Shown: positions 48,685-62,000, counted from the first letter of the stretch. The stretch is 64,000 bases of DNA from Monarcha castaneiventris obscurior (GCA_026261815.1 JAMPIT010000484.1:10824501-10888500); one strand, 5' to 3'. Made by a program: numbers and translations. Notes: generated by a model not told the origin, from the sequence alone.

Positions 48685-48985
48685 AATTCTTCTTTTGGGC
48701 TCTTGTTATTAAAGTGATCTGTGTGGTCATGCACCTTTGAAGTAAATATCAGCAGGAAATAGAAAAAGAGAGCTCCCCAGCATCCAGGGATCAGACAGTC
48801 CCATCGATTGCAAACACACAGCCTCATTTAAACGAGTGGGTGCTGTGCACACACAGCAGCCGGGACTGTCTGCTCCCAGCGAGTTCCAGCTGGATGTCCT
48901 GAGTAACCTCCTGGACACACATCCAATCAAACTGATGGCGCAGGAAAAAAAAATCCTTCTTTATACATTTGCAGCTCTGCCATCA

Positions 48986-49160
48986 TCAGAAGCCGGTGGC
49001 GTTGCATGACCTTCCTGCCAGCAGACGATGGCTGAGCTGTGTCTTTTCCTTGAGGGTCTCATATATCGTCCTCCTGGAACGTGGCTGAGGCAGGTAACTG
49101 TTTGTTAGGCTGTGTGCTGGAGGATTGTACAAATACAGCTTCTTCTTGTCCTTGAAGAGC
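48986..49160 (-). CDS. Candidate terminal coding exon, unidentified protein
   Basis: On the minus strand an acceptor-like TTTATTTATAG (ending at 49161) is followed by 57 sense codons and TGA. The predicted end is strongly basic and tyrosine/proline-bearing: LFKDKKKLYLYNPPAHS, then SYLPQPRSRRTIYETLKEKT. The composition is unlike chance frames in this window. The frame would be entered in phase 2. The open frame also continues about 50 bases upstream, so the acceptor is an inference. I do not recognise the family; short basic proteins with Tyr-x-Tyr-x-Pro-Pro patterns occur among cilium and sperm proteins, but that is only a hint. No upstream exons were found between here and the right edge, where such a gene should continue. 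Confidence 0.4.
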
Positions 49161-49213
49161 CTATAAATAAATGGGCTCTTACCTTGACTGCAGGCTGCAG
49201 CATTAGTCAACAC

Positions 49214-52200
49214 TCAAGCAGTTCATTTGGAAATTTGTACACAATAGAATCCAAGACACTTGAAAAAGCAGCAGAATGTACCTTTTTTCTGTGCAGCTGG
49301 ATTTAGCACTTGAGCGAACTGCCGGACTAATAGGCAGAGAGACCAAAGGTTTGTATCTATCCACAGCAACACAGCTCAGCCAGCCGTGGTGCTTATGCTC
49401 CCTCCTTTGGCACCCCAGCAATGCCTCCAGAGCCTTCCAGTGGGAATGAAGAATCCCAACCATCCCTCCACCTTCGAAGGTGGTTATATTGCGTAGTGAC
49501 TATCCATGCCTGGGACAGGGTTTTTTTATTTGGCCTTGCAACCTGAGAAATGACAGGACCAATTCTCCTCCCACCATCTATTCTCTTCCTACTTCCCTGA
49601 TCTCAGTTAAAAAAAAAAAAATTACTGTCTGTGTTGCCCAGGTCTGGATATGCAGCCCACCTGAAAAGCAGGTCCAAAGCAGTGCACAGGAGCTAGATGT
49701 CAAAACACAATATTTCTCTGCTGGTCATTTTTTAAAATATGTAATGGTTATAGTAATTTTTTTCCAGCTCTTATTAGCCTTATAGCTGGATTACTTAAAT
49801 TATTACTCATTACCGCACTACCACTTCCATAATTTATATTGTTTATGGTCTTGCCACTTTAATTATTTAATTTTGCAAAGTATTTTGGGGACTTGCTTGT
49901 CCAGTGCAACATACTGTGTCACCCTGCCACGTCTTGTACTGCTGTGATTTCTGGCAGTCCCACTGCACAGGAAAGCAAAGGGCAAAACAAAGAGTCCTCA
50001 GCCTTGTCACCTGCATGAAATGAGCCCAGACTGATGGGTCTTGTTTCATGAGTTATCATCTCTCACCTCAGTTGCATTGGTGGGTTCCTGTGTTATTACT
50101 GAGGCCCAAGAACAAGCTCTACACAAAGGCCTCTGAAGGAAGAATTAAAAACCATCACACGCTTAGTGAGGCTAAATAAGTATTCAAATTGGCTGATAAA
50201 AAAGTAATGAGGAATGCCTGCAGCCCTGAGCCACCTAAAGAAAATCAACAAATGCCAGCTACAATGCAAACACTTTCCATGGTTGGAAGTGGGGATTTCA
50301 AAACAAGGCACAGAGGGCTTGTGGGGATGACAGGGGAGAACAACACAGGAATTGCAGTTGCTGGAGGATGTGCAAAGGAAAGTCATGGGAGAATTTCTCA
50401 CTGAAGGCAAAGACAGAGCCAATCCACAGAGCTCCCAGATGAAACAGGGCACATTGCCAGACTCCTGCTCCATCCTCACAGAAGGACCACCTCTCCTGGG
50501 TTCTGTATGGTCTCCTTGAGAGCTGAGCAGTGGACTGACAGGCTTCCTCCTTCAGCCCATCAAACCTTTGAGCTCAAGGAGTATCCCTCAAGGACATCTT
50601 CAGGTTTGGGTTCAGGTGCTTCCAAGCCATCCCCAGGCTGCTGGAGGGGTGTTCTGCCACCACACATGGTTTCATAAAGCACAAGGCCATGCTCCCACCA
50701 CATCATAGTGGTTCCATAGCATGGTCCAGCTTGGGATGCTTATCCCTGGGCTCACCTCCCATAAAGATATGGGATTTAGCCCACATGAGGGCCCCCACTT
50801 TCAGATGAGTATAATTGACCTCTGGTGCTTCCTACCTCCTTCCATTAATGGTGGGATCTTAAATTCCACGTCTTAAGCTGGGATAGATAAAATTGGTGAG
50901 ATGTGTGCTGTTCCAGGGGGAACACCACAGTGCACAGCATTGGAATGGGCTTCCACCACGTGCCTCAGTCATCCCAGGGGGATGAAGGAGAGGAGGAGGT
51001 GATGGTGGAGATGTGTCTCTCAGGAGCATGTGAAGAGAACTGTATTAAAGATTGTGAAATGCTCAGGTACCCTGGAGACCATATAAGTGTCTATGACAAG
51101 ACAGTGAGAATAATTAGCTCAACAGCTGTGGGTACTGATCAGGAGCATTTTTAACAATATCCTGTCATGTTTGGGTCTATTGCCACAGTCCAATGAGGTG
51201 TGATGCCATTTTTCCTGATGATGGCTTTCTTTCCAGGAAGCATTGAGATGAGCTTACATTTCAGTAGGTGTCTTGAGGGTCCTTGGCATATTTTGTCCCT
51301 CATTTAAAACTCAAAGCACCCTTTAAAAATGACAAGCCAGAGAACTCGAGTCTAACAGACCTGTGGAAATAAAGGCAGGGTCTGCAGGCCCACGGTGTTA
51401 GAGTGTAAATGAGCTCAGAAGCGGACCAAGCAAGATTTAGAATGCATACTTAAATGAGCAACAGGATTTCCTGGCCTTCCAGGCTCAAAATATTTCCCTC
51501 AGCAGGAGGGGTGTTATTATATCTCTTGTGTTATTTGTCTCTTCCTCTCAAGAATAGTGGCTTAGCAGAGCAGCCAAACTTCAAAATGTGAAGGAATGAG
51601 GATGGAGAAGTTGTGCCAAGTGTCATCCTCAGAGTACCCCAAGTCCAAGTTGGGGTGACAGTCTGCAGTGTCTCCACAGAGGGCTTCTCTGACACCCTCC
51701 AGAACAACACCTCCTCCATGAAGAAGGCCAGCAGAGGAAGGACAAGGAGCATCGACTTCCATACCACAGCTAGAAATGACAGGAGTATGAAATAAGAAAA
51801 TCCTGGAAGACAGCCAGGGAATGTGTTTTCCAGAAGCATATAATCTGCAATTGGGCTAATTCTGATGTATTTGTGTCTCCAATTCTTTGTTTCCCTGTTG
51901 CCTGTATAACTCTTGATTGGAACATTTGACGTCGCTTTTGTGAGTTCCTAAATCCAATCCTCTCTGATGATGTACATGAATGTGCATCTGATGGATGTTT
52001 TCCAGCACCTTTTTGTTGCCTCAATTAAGGGATAATGAACAAGAATTGTTCCTATTTGTAAAACATCTCCTGCTATTTCCTGCTTCCCAATTGGTTGGAC
52101 AATATGTCTTAATTAAACACAAAGCCTTGCAACATCTTTCAGGGAAGAGAGACCGGAACTGAGAAGAGAGGAAGAAAAGGAGGAGGAGAGGAGAGGTGCG

Positions 52201-52492
52201 AGCCTTTTGTGCTTCCAGTGACTTGCTTGCAGAGGCATTTATGATTTGTTGTACTAATGGTCACACCTTGCAGTTTTCTCTGAGTCTGCTACTGGGGGAA
52301 TGGGTAAGGACATCAGAGTAATCTCCACTCAAATCCATAACTTTATAGAATACCAAAATCGATGCCTCAGGGAATAAGAAATGAGATGTAGAGCCTTTCA
52401 TTTTTAGTTATCAGACAAAATCTAGTTCGTCTCCCAAAGTGCAAAGAGAAATAACCATCACCTGCTAGGTCCTGTGTAACATAAGCTTATCG
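49214..52492. other. Noncoding stretch
   Basis: No gene recognised. AT-rich complex sequence at 49720-49880 resembles a regulatory element in texture. A purine-rich GA segment occurs at about 52158-52196. Confidence 0.45.
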
Positions 52493-52591
52493 AAAAATAA
52501 AATAAAATAAAATAAAATAAAATAAAATAAAATAAAATAAAATAAAATAAAATAAAATAAAATAAAATAAAATAAAATAAAATAAAATAAA
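52493..52591. repeat. (AAATA)n microsatellite
   Basis: About 19 almost perfect AAATA pentamers. The minus strand reads TTTTA repeats that produce artificial Phe-Tyr-Phe-Ile-Leu frames. No retrotransposon body was recognised next to it. Confidence 0.97.
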
Positions 52592-53087
52592 CCCAGAAGA
52601 CATTGCACTGTATCTGTATCTGCAGAGATGTGCAGGAAAGATGAGGTCACAGATTTTTAGCAAGCTCATCAGTGTGGGTTGATATCTACCAGGGTGGAGG
52701 GTGAAGGTCCCTTTGCACTGCCTCTGCTGCTGTGTGAATGGAGAGCAGGCATGTTATGCCATCTTTCACCAACACACAGTACATTTGATTATATGATTCT
52801 AAATCACATCCCTCCAGATGTGAGCACAAGCATTTAACATGCAATTTCATGTTTTATTCCAATTAAAGATATTAGAGAGTGTCGTCTATTCTGCCCATGA
52901 AAAAGCAGCTTTAGCCTCATCTTTGGCCTCTAAGATCTCTGTCCCCTGATTAAACATGTCTGTTTTGCCGTCCTTGGATAAAGCCAGGATGGGTGATGGT
53001 GTCAGCCCTAGGTCTGTTAGATCGGCTGCTCCTCCTGCCTCTCCTTCCCCTTCCAGTGAGCGCAGGGTGTGACATTTGTGGGGAGGA
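52592..53087. other. Noncoding spacer
   Basis: Unique sequence with no recognised gene, between the AAATA tract and the CpG-rich patch. Confidence 0.45.
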
Positions 53088-53217
53088 TCGGATTACGCGC
53101 TCCGATGCCATCGCTGACTAATCGAATTCCATCCGCCCTTCCTACTCCCTGTCTCTGCCAAACTTCCCCATCCGCGGAGGACGAGGGGCGACCGCAGCAA
53201 ACGCTCGCCCCACGCGG
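53088..53217. promoter_or_regulatory. Isolated CpG-rich patch, possible regulatory element
   Basis: About 16 CpG dinucleotides in roughly 130 bases, far above the surrounding DNA, which is CpG-poor. The left part has GGATTA (a PITX/OTX-type core), TAATCGAATT and CGATGCC motifs. Just right of the patch are CATATG and ATGCATAA motifs (an E-box and a POU-like site). The size is below the usual CpG-island limit. No TATA box, donor site or recognisable protein is attached. A small unmethylated enhancer, or the first exon of an unrecognised transcript, would both fit. Confidence 0.35.
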
Positions 53218-56200
53218 GGAGCCTGGCCCCTGGTTTAAGTGGAGCCATATGTTTAATGCATAACACACAACGCTGGCAAAGGAGGGAGGCGATAGAAGTC
53301 TTTGGAGCCTGTGTTACACATGCAAATATCGCCTGTGAAAGGCAAGTCTGTCTCCTTTGACACTGCTTGTAATCCTGATGTCATCCTCTTCACTCCCTCT
53401 CGCACACACAGTGTTTATTTTGTCACGGTGCATCTGAACACAAGACTAAAATCCTGTGGGGCAGCAGAATTTTGCACATTTTCCGAAGCCAAGTCTTCAT
53501 CCCCACAGAATATGTATGTTTAAATATAGAAAAGGGGAGGCATGACAGAGGGATGAGGGAATTGCATCTGGTGTTTGTCATCGTAACGTAACTCTGTAGT
53601 GGCATCAGTAAACCTAGAGCAGGTCCAGCTGAAATAACTGGACAACTCTTTCTGTCTGCTGGGATATCCCAAGCAAACCCAAGCCCTGAGTTCTGCTGTT
53701 TCTTTATATTTGCTCCCAGAAATCTGGAAGCAAATATTGGATCTGTGCAGCAAAAATATTCCATTTGCTCTAGTGTATCTAACCCATCTGTAGCTGAAAA
53801 TGAGGAGACACCAGCAGATGTTACACTCCATGACTTTGCATGGACAAAAAAAAGGGGCTTTAACCTGTCTGGATCCTGGCATCATCTCTTGGTTCACAAA
53901 ATCAAGAGCAGCAGCATAAGCATCTCCCATTGCTCTGCCTCAAAGTCCCAATCTGCAAGTATCTTGCCAGATAAGGAAGAAGAGCTGAATTTCCACGGTC
54001 CCCTCAAACGCGAGCTTCTCTGAAGCTGCCAGTGAAAGGACAAGCTACTTTGTTCTGTGTTGATACCATGTAAAATGTGCTTAGGTACTCTAGAGATGGA
54101 GGCTCCTGTAACAAGGAGATAAGCTGGAGGTAGTGGCGGCTCTGGTGATAGGGACAGGGTTGTTTGAGTGCTGGACACAATGCTGAGGCTCTCAGGAAGA
54201 CATCAAATGGGCTGATAAGGATATTCCCCATCCAGGCAGAGCAGAGCAGGGTGGCCAGGCCTTTATCTTTCCCCCCACATTGGCTCCTTCCTCTCCTTTG
54301 TGATAAAAAGCCTTGTGCTTAAACCAAGGGGAATAAAAAGTGCCAAACATCCCTCGGGCTCTCCTTCTTCAGGAGGGGACTGTGCCAGCTTGGCACTCTT
54401 TTCTCTTATCCCCTCCTTTCCTTCTCAACACTTCATCTTTTCCTGGCTCCTCCAGTCCTATCCCTGTCCCTCCTGCCTGTGCCTTGCCCCAAGAGTTGGC
54501 AAAGTCATGGACATCCTAGGGGGAGAATTGCTGCTCCATGCTTGGGAGATACCATAAGGTTTTTTCTTTTTTCCACTGCAACTTTAAAAAAAAAAATTCT
54601 GCTAGCCACTCAATAATTAATGCTTATGAGTACTGATTCAGCATGTCAGGAAGAGAATTTTGCACTCTTATTGTAGTCTTTTGTAATTGAATCTTATGCT
54701 GTTATATTAGTGTGGCCCCAGGTGAGTATGCAATAGCTGAGGGGGAAAAAAGGTAAGATAAAGGAATTACAATAGAGCCAAGCTAATGTGAGAACAAGGC
54801 AATGTCTTCTGTGCCTCAAGGTGTTAAGTTAATCTCTGATAAGTTATTAACTTATTAATGGGCTGAGAAGGGATGAACTACTTTTCATCCAAAGTCCCAA
54901 GTGCTCCTTGTTTTCTTTCACATGCTACTCCTTGTCAACTAATTCTCCTTCGGCGCTCCCTATTGCCCTGCCTCCCTTCCTCCAAGTATCCTGTTTCAGC
55001 CGAAATGAAATCCGCTCAGAGAGTTGGTCTGTGCAGTGATCACATCATGCTCAATGCCAGGGATGATGGGACTTCACCAGAGATTCAGGGACAGAAATCT
55101 GAGAGGATGAAAGCTAAAGAAGTCATAACAGAAGCTTCTAATTAATCTCTCCTCACATTGTTGACTAATCACTGATGTGGAAAAGCAAAAAGAGGGGACA
55201 GTGGTCTTTAGATAAAAAAAAGGGACTTGTTATGATGAGTTATGCACCTTCATCCCAGCTCTCAGTTCAGCACTGGGTTCACAAGTGAGTGTTTCTTCAC
55301 TCAGGACCCAGTGTATGATGCATCATCTGAAGTCATGGCCTTTGATTCCAGTTTCTCCAAAACCAGAGCAGAAATTTCAAACTGATGAAATGGAGTGAAA
55401 TTCTGAAAAGTTTCTGTTGAGGAAAGCGGGAGAGGTCCTGTCTCATTCTTGTGAGGTATGATTTCTCCTTATAGCTGGATTCCCTTTGCCACTGAACGGT
55501 CTCAGTAATCCTTTCTTTTGAAGTCACTGCTGTGCTGGAGGGAGGCTTTTCCCTCACCATCCCCGCTGCAGGTCTCAGAGCAGAGATTGGAAAGCACAGC
55601 TTGTAGACAGAGACCTCCTCCAGGTCTCTTCTGCCAAGGAGGGGCATCCCCCAATGGTGCAATGAGGATGTCCTAAGCTGGTGATCACAAGGTTCAAAGC
55701 TCCCCTTTGAGTGTGGTTCAACAAAGGAATGGGTCCAGGGCTTCTGCCCAGAGCTGTTTCTTTCATCTGGCCAAAAATGAAAAGGGAAATGGTTTGAGGG
55801 TGCTGGGGTTGGGTGGCCATCCCCCTGGTCCAGAGAAACAGAATTAGAGGGTCAGCACATCAACACGACAGATTTCTGACTTCTGTACCAGACTAGAGAC
55901 CTCCCTGCAACACCCCACCAGAGCATGACACTGTTTCACCAGCGTTAAAAAACCCCTTGCTTTCAAGCTTCCCTTCCAAGCTCAGACACCAGTGCTGAGA
56001 TTGCAGGAAGCAGAAAAAGGATACCGTTCATTATAATCTGCAGAAGATGATGAACCTGATAATTCTTCCACATGAAAAATCAATGACCTTTTATCTGGAA
56101 AAAGGCACAGGCCATCACATGCGTTAGCACAAAACGGGGCGTGGGGAATAAAAAACAACCAGCAGCCAACTTTGGAAAAACACACACGGGGTCTTCTTTG

Positions 56201-59049
56201 AATTAGCTAAGGCTTCAGCCCAAGTCTTTCTGTTTGCTCAGAGACAGGTTGGCATCTCTGTCTGTGCTGCTGCTGCTGCTCCTGCACGGGGTAGGGAACT
56301 CATCAGAGCATGAAAGAGATTGTGATAAAGATACACTGACTGCCAGCCTCCTTCCACTGGAAACAGGCTCAACTTCATATCTGAGTGACATCTCAAACAC
56401 CAGCATCAGAGAAAGGGGGGGAGGGAGCTGCTCTTTCTTTGCCCTTTCTGGTTTTGATATTATGATTATTATTTGCAATTATTCATTGCTAGGGCAGCTC
56501 CTCAGGTATATAAATAGAGGCAAAAGAAGTCCCCTTTCCCCTCCCTGCTTCAGTGCATGCTGCTCTTTCATGCTGCACCCAGGCTGATTGAATTGTTTGG
56601 TAGATAAAAGCCTTTGTTGAAGATTCCCCTGCATCCCCACTTTGTGAGCTATTCCCATGCCAGTTCTGCTTTCCAGCAATATCAGCTGTGCATATAAATT
56701 GTCAGACTCATCTGGATGAATTCTCTTCTGCCAGCCAGCTGTTTGAAAGCATTCCCTGACACCACATGCCATTTGCTCTGCAGAGGTTGGCTGGCACTGG
56801 GATGTTGCTGTTCTGCCAGGATGTGATGCACTTCTCACCATGATGGGGAAGGGGAAAAAACTCCTTCCATCTCCAGGGCTTGCCCACAGAGAGTGGGCTA
56901 GTTCATATGATGGCTTTTCTAACTTTTGCCAGCTGAGAGCAGCTTAAAAATGGTCTTCTGTCAGCTGAAGTTCATAATTCATGCCACTTCCTTGTGTCAT
57001 AGAACCAGTTATACTCAGGAAAGCAAGATGCCTTGAAGACATCCAGCCAGCAAGACACAATGACCTACAGATAACCAGGTTAAATCTGTGCTGTCCCAAG
57101 TGCCTCATTAAACCATTGGTGTGTTGTTCTCCCTCTGAAAATGGGGGGAAATAACGGCGTTGTCCCACCTCACAAAGGCACTGTCAGGATGAATACCCCA
57201 GGGACTAAGATTCTCACATCCTCCAGCATCAAAGGCCACCGAACACTTTCGAGAAACAGTTTTGCTTCAACAAGGCAGTATAAACATAGCCAGAGATGGA
57301 AAAAAGGGCTTTCATGTCTCAAAGAGTAACTTTGGGAAAGGACAAGGGAGGCATTGCATGTCCTTACCAACCTAAATAATCCAAATTGTCATTCCTATTC
57401 ATGTTTATGAAGTGTCAAGATCTGTAAGCATTTTCACAAAGACCTAACGCTTGGCCAAATATTGAGGAATCAAAAAGAAATTGTGTAAAAACTCATGGTT
57501 ATGACCACAGCGTAAATACAGGGAAGCAATCCCAGACCACAGCCAATACCTCATTGTCAGGAGATAATCATCCAAGCAGACTCCCAAGTGGTGAATTCAA
57601 GTGACAAATGGGAGGCAGACCTCCTCACAGACATGGGAATGCAGGCATTCTGTGTGTTTTCTGCATGAAACCATAAATCATCCACAACATTAAAATGGCT
57701 GGAGAACAGATAAAGGGTCTCTCTGTAGCAGTGCAGGAAGTTGAGGCCTCCTTTAAATGTGGGAGTTGGCATCAAGTAGTTCATGCTCAGCTGATCCACA
57801 TGATCACCCTGACTCCTTGTGTGAAGAGAAATACCAACCACAGCACTGGATTACCATCTTCCTCAGCCCTAAGGATGTTCACACTCCCCCAGCCACAAAA
57901 GCAATGGGACCCAAAGGACCCCAAAAATGAGCCCAGCACAAACCTGCATGTACAAGCAAACCTGATCACACAGCTTTTGGTTTGAAGCTTGATCACGCCT
58001 GGCTGGTTCCTCTGAGCAGAGCAGCTCCCAAAGGTGCTAAGCTGGTGTGATGAATGGAGCCCAGCACATGGGAGCACTTCAAACACAGGTTTGATTTCCC
58101 TTGCTTATCAATAGCTGTTGCCAGGCAGGGGAAATGTCACTTATCTCCTCCATGCCTACCTGCCTTTGGTCGTGTACAAAACAGAGATGACTAATATGTA
58201 ACTCCCTCAAGGGAGAAGTGAAAGTCACTGCACTTGCACTGTTTCCATGTCCCTTAACCTGCACTTACGACACCTTTGGTGTCCCCAGCACTATTGCCCT
58301 CTGATGCAGCATTATCCCGTGTTAATTTGTTATATTCATGGCAGCATTATATTCCCTGGGGAAAAAGGGCTCCTGGCAGTACTGCTTTGAGAGACCCTTT
58401 ATTATATTGATGCCAACAGAGATTGCCTCTTTGATAAATGAGCGTGTACCTATGAATAAATACAGGAGTACATTTTATATGTATTGTATATCTGCAGTGA
58501 CAGGGTAGAGGTTTGTGCAGGCGTGTGCTTTAAATATGCATGGAGGACACAAGGCAGCAGGAACTGGCAACCGTGGGCTGCTGCCGGGATATTCCAATGA
58601 CAGAGGATCCCTGACTGTCATCTGGACAAGATGTTTCCATTGCATCCCTCGCTTGAAGCAGCTGGGAGATACCCACTCTGCACACTGAATGGGTGTGATA
58701 CTCTCTGCATGTAACAGGACCTCTCTGTGAAGTGGCAAACTCAGCAATGCTGGCCTGTCTTCTGGTCTCTCCTGAGGCAAGGAAGCAAAGGGAGCCAGAG
58801 TTACACATGTATTCCTAGACGGACACAACAAAGCAATTGCACATGAAAATTACTGTCCTCCTGGGAGGTCTTCCTGGAGGTGCTGAGTGAGTGCGGGATT
58901 GCACTGCAATGCTTTGGTGCACAGCAATGACTGGGAACAAACGGATCTAAAATGGTTCAAGGAGCAGTGTCAGACTCCCAGAGGGCATTTTAGTTTCCCA
59001 AGCTTCCCAATGAATGGCACCGCTCATTCCACAATGCCAGGCCTGGGAG
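53218..59049. other. Gene-poor noncoding stretch
   Basis: No supported gene. A CTG-rich run at about 56266-56284 and an AT-rich complex segment at 58310-58460 are the only distinctive items. Confidence 0.45.
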
Positions 59050-59069
59050 CCCACCCCAACCCCCACCCC
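59050..59069 (-). other. Potential G-quadruplex on minus strand
   Basis: Four C-runs of three to five on the + strand separated by A or AA give a textbook G4 pattern on the minus strand with very short loops, so folding is likely to be stable. No gene is adjacent. Confidence 0.65.
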
Positions 59070-62000
59070 AGGCAGAAGTGTCTGTGCTGCCCTGGGTAGA
59101 GAGCAGCGTGGGGAGTGACAACCACGCAGAGATGGTTCCCAGCAAGAAGCCACTGCAGGGGTAGAGAACATCATTTCACTCAAAGGGTAAAGCTTTCCCC
59201 TGAGTGCTCAACTGAGAGATGCCAGGGAGCTGACCCAAACCAGATTTCATGCTCCCAGCCAGGTCTCCGAGAGGGGAATTGAGAGGGAAGAGAGAGAGCA
59301 CCTTAGCCATTCTCATATCTCCCCAAAACCAGCTCACAGTCCCTGGAGGAGGGAATAGCAACCTGCCCCTTACCAGTCGCCTCCCTGCTTGACACCTTGC
59401 CTCTTCCCAGAGAGCAAAGGAAACACATTTCCCAGTTCCTGCTGGCACTGCCTGAACAGCTACCTGTTATATTCTCTGAAAAGTTAAGAAGTTGTGTTCA
59501 AATACCACAACGTCAAGGTGATGGTTACCAAGGGAACTGGCCGGGAGAAGGTCAGAGTTTTCTGGCTATTTTTTTGTGCTTTATCTCGGCTGAATGTTTT
59601 TTCAGACAAATCAGATGGGGGTCTTTCCATCCTGGAGAAATAAAGCCATCATGTACTTGAAAAAGGACTGATGAAAGCCAAAAGGGGTAGCTAAGATTTC
59701 CCACAACTGCACACCACATTCTGGGGGAGTTACCCTCAAAATCACCTGTGATGGGAAAACCCTGTAGCATTATCAACAATTGTGATTTCAATCGAGGGAC
59801 ATAACTAGGAGAGCCCTGTGGTGATGGGTTTAAAACTGAGTTTGCTTCGAGGCCACAGTAGAGATACAGATAAAAATATCTCCAGAGCATAAAATAGAAA
59901 ACTGAACCAACAACTTGCCTGAAGTAAATCAGCACAGCCCTTGGAGCATTTGCATTTCCGTGCAGCTATAGCACTTTCACCAAGAGGAAATTCAGCTCTC
60001 CAGGAAAGATGGTGAAGCTGAGGTCTAAACATAAGATCCCACACACCAGATCATCATCCGACCACACAGTGACAGAGATGTGGAATGATTTCTGCTATAA
60101 AAAGAATCCCCAGCTGTTAAATTAAAATTAGTTAGCTAAACAAAACCAGAGCCTGATGCTGGCCTTCATGAGCCAGTTGCTCAGCATGGTTCCCCTAACC
60201 ACAGAGGACTGGGGTTCTGCTCTTTTAGGAGGTTGGTTATCTGATGAGGAGCTTCATTTTTCATGCTGCACATGGCAAGTATTGTGCTACAGCTGCCACT
60301 CATATCCTTGATTTGCAGTGCTGCTGGTACCCCCAACAGCTGCCTGAATTAAATGAGATATAGGAATTAAGGAATGGCCATTTTAAGCTCTTGGTGTGTG
60401 TTGAATACCAGCTGCTGCCAGTTTTTCTCCTCTAAGAGCCCTGCCAAGCATCCTTACCTTCCGCACTTCAGTTTGGATCTATCAAAGTCCTTCTCACTAG
60501 GAAAACACTCTTGCTAATGAAAACCTATAGCTTTGCTGGCCCCAGTTGTGAGTACTGCTAATGGGGGGCCTCAGGAGACCCCATTTTTGTACAGCAGAGC
60601 CACTTGACATTAGTCAATATTAGTTGCCCTTCCAATCCCTGATAGGGTCAGACAAACAAGCTCTCTCTACTGCAAACAAAGAGCTGGCTCTACTAAACAA
60701 CTGAATGTCAAGGCAGGTCAGCCAAGGTGTAATCAGCTCTCATGGCATAGCTGTGAGCTGCAAGGCTTTGTACAGGTGGCCAAACAGACTACTGCTGGGA
60801 AAGAAACTCTTCCCCAGCTCAAAAAGGAAATCAAAACTCTTACCTCCAGCTTGGCCTTCACAAAAGAAAGCCCAGCAAATCAGGCTGATCAGTCAATGAC
60901 ATATGGTTTTGAAAGGTTTTGATTTTGCAGACAAATATGTGTTCCCAGCACCAAAGCGCTTGTGGTTTGTGCTGAAAGAGATGTTTTAGTCTGAATTTCT
61001 GGGACTGAGGGCTTTTCTCTACTCTTTCTCAAAGAAAATGTCAGTGCAAGTAGCCTTCACGATCTGTTCCTGTGCAGCCTTCATGCTCTGTGTATGTGTG
61101 GCAGGGGGGATGGAGCAGTGGGAGCTGCCAGTGCAGGTGGCCCTGAGCACAGCCCTCACCAGCACGCATTCATCAGACCTGGGACAGGCACACTTCCAGA
61201 TGATTTATTGATATTTAATATTTAACTGCCAGCTGATCATTTAGCCCTGGTGAGTAGATGTTCAATAACAGCAGGGAGGAGCCATCTCCTGCCAACCCAC
61301 CCTGCCTCCTCCATCATTTAGTGCCAAGCATGGAGCCCTCTCCTTGCTCTCTGGGCTCGTGGGAGCTGTGTCACACACAGCTCAGCTCCCCCAGTCCTTG
61401 CTGCCCTTCCCACCCATCCACCATGCTTTACTTATGTCAGAGGCCTCTTAGGATTCACAGCATCAGGACCCAGCAAGGAGATTCATTTGAGGTATCTCCT
61501 AAATGGGACAAAGCTCTGTTCCCCTCCTCTCACCCTGTGGGGAGAACAACCTCTGCACTGCTGGTGTCCTTATCTGTTTCTCAGTGTCAGCTTTTGCTGC
61601 ACAGCTCTTTTGCCTTGTCCATCTGACTTAAAATTGCCCTTTCTTGGCAAGCAAGGGCCCTGCCCAGCATATAACAAAGTGCATCAGTGACCTTGCAATA
61701 ATAATTCGCTGTCCTGACACAGGCAGCTGGAGCACAGGGGACCTTGTCCACTTAAAAACCAGCGCCACGCTTCTGGGACTCTGCATCCAGCAGTACCTGA
61801 GATGACTGAAACAGGAAGAGTTTTTGAAAACCAATTTGCTCTCAGCTCTTTCTACCTCTTTGTTTGCATTTTCCATTTCTCTCAGCGTGGGGGATGAGGC
61901 TCAGTACTCGGCTCATGTTTATCAGTGCTTGGCTCTTCGATTGTCACTTTACAGCCCTGTCTGCAGGCCCTGCAGGTGGCACTTGCTTTCCCCTAAAGAA

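Noticed and set aside
52465..52669. Phe/Tyr/Ile-rich minus-strand frames
   Set aside because: Translations of the AAATA microsatellite.
53017..53268. Opposing frames of 64 and 83 codons over the CpG patch
   Set aside because: Both are open because of base composition; neither has a start context or family likeness.
56234..56587. 117-codon frame with a leucine-rich start resembling a signal peptide
   Set aside because: The Leu run comes from a CTG repeat; the remainder has no domain or splice support.
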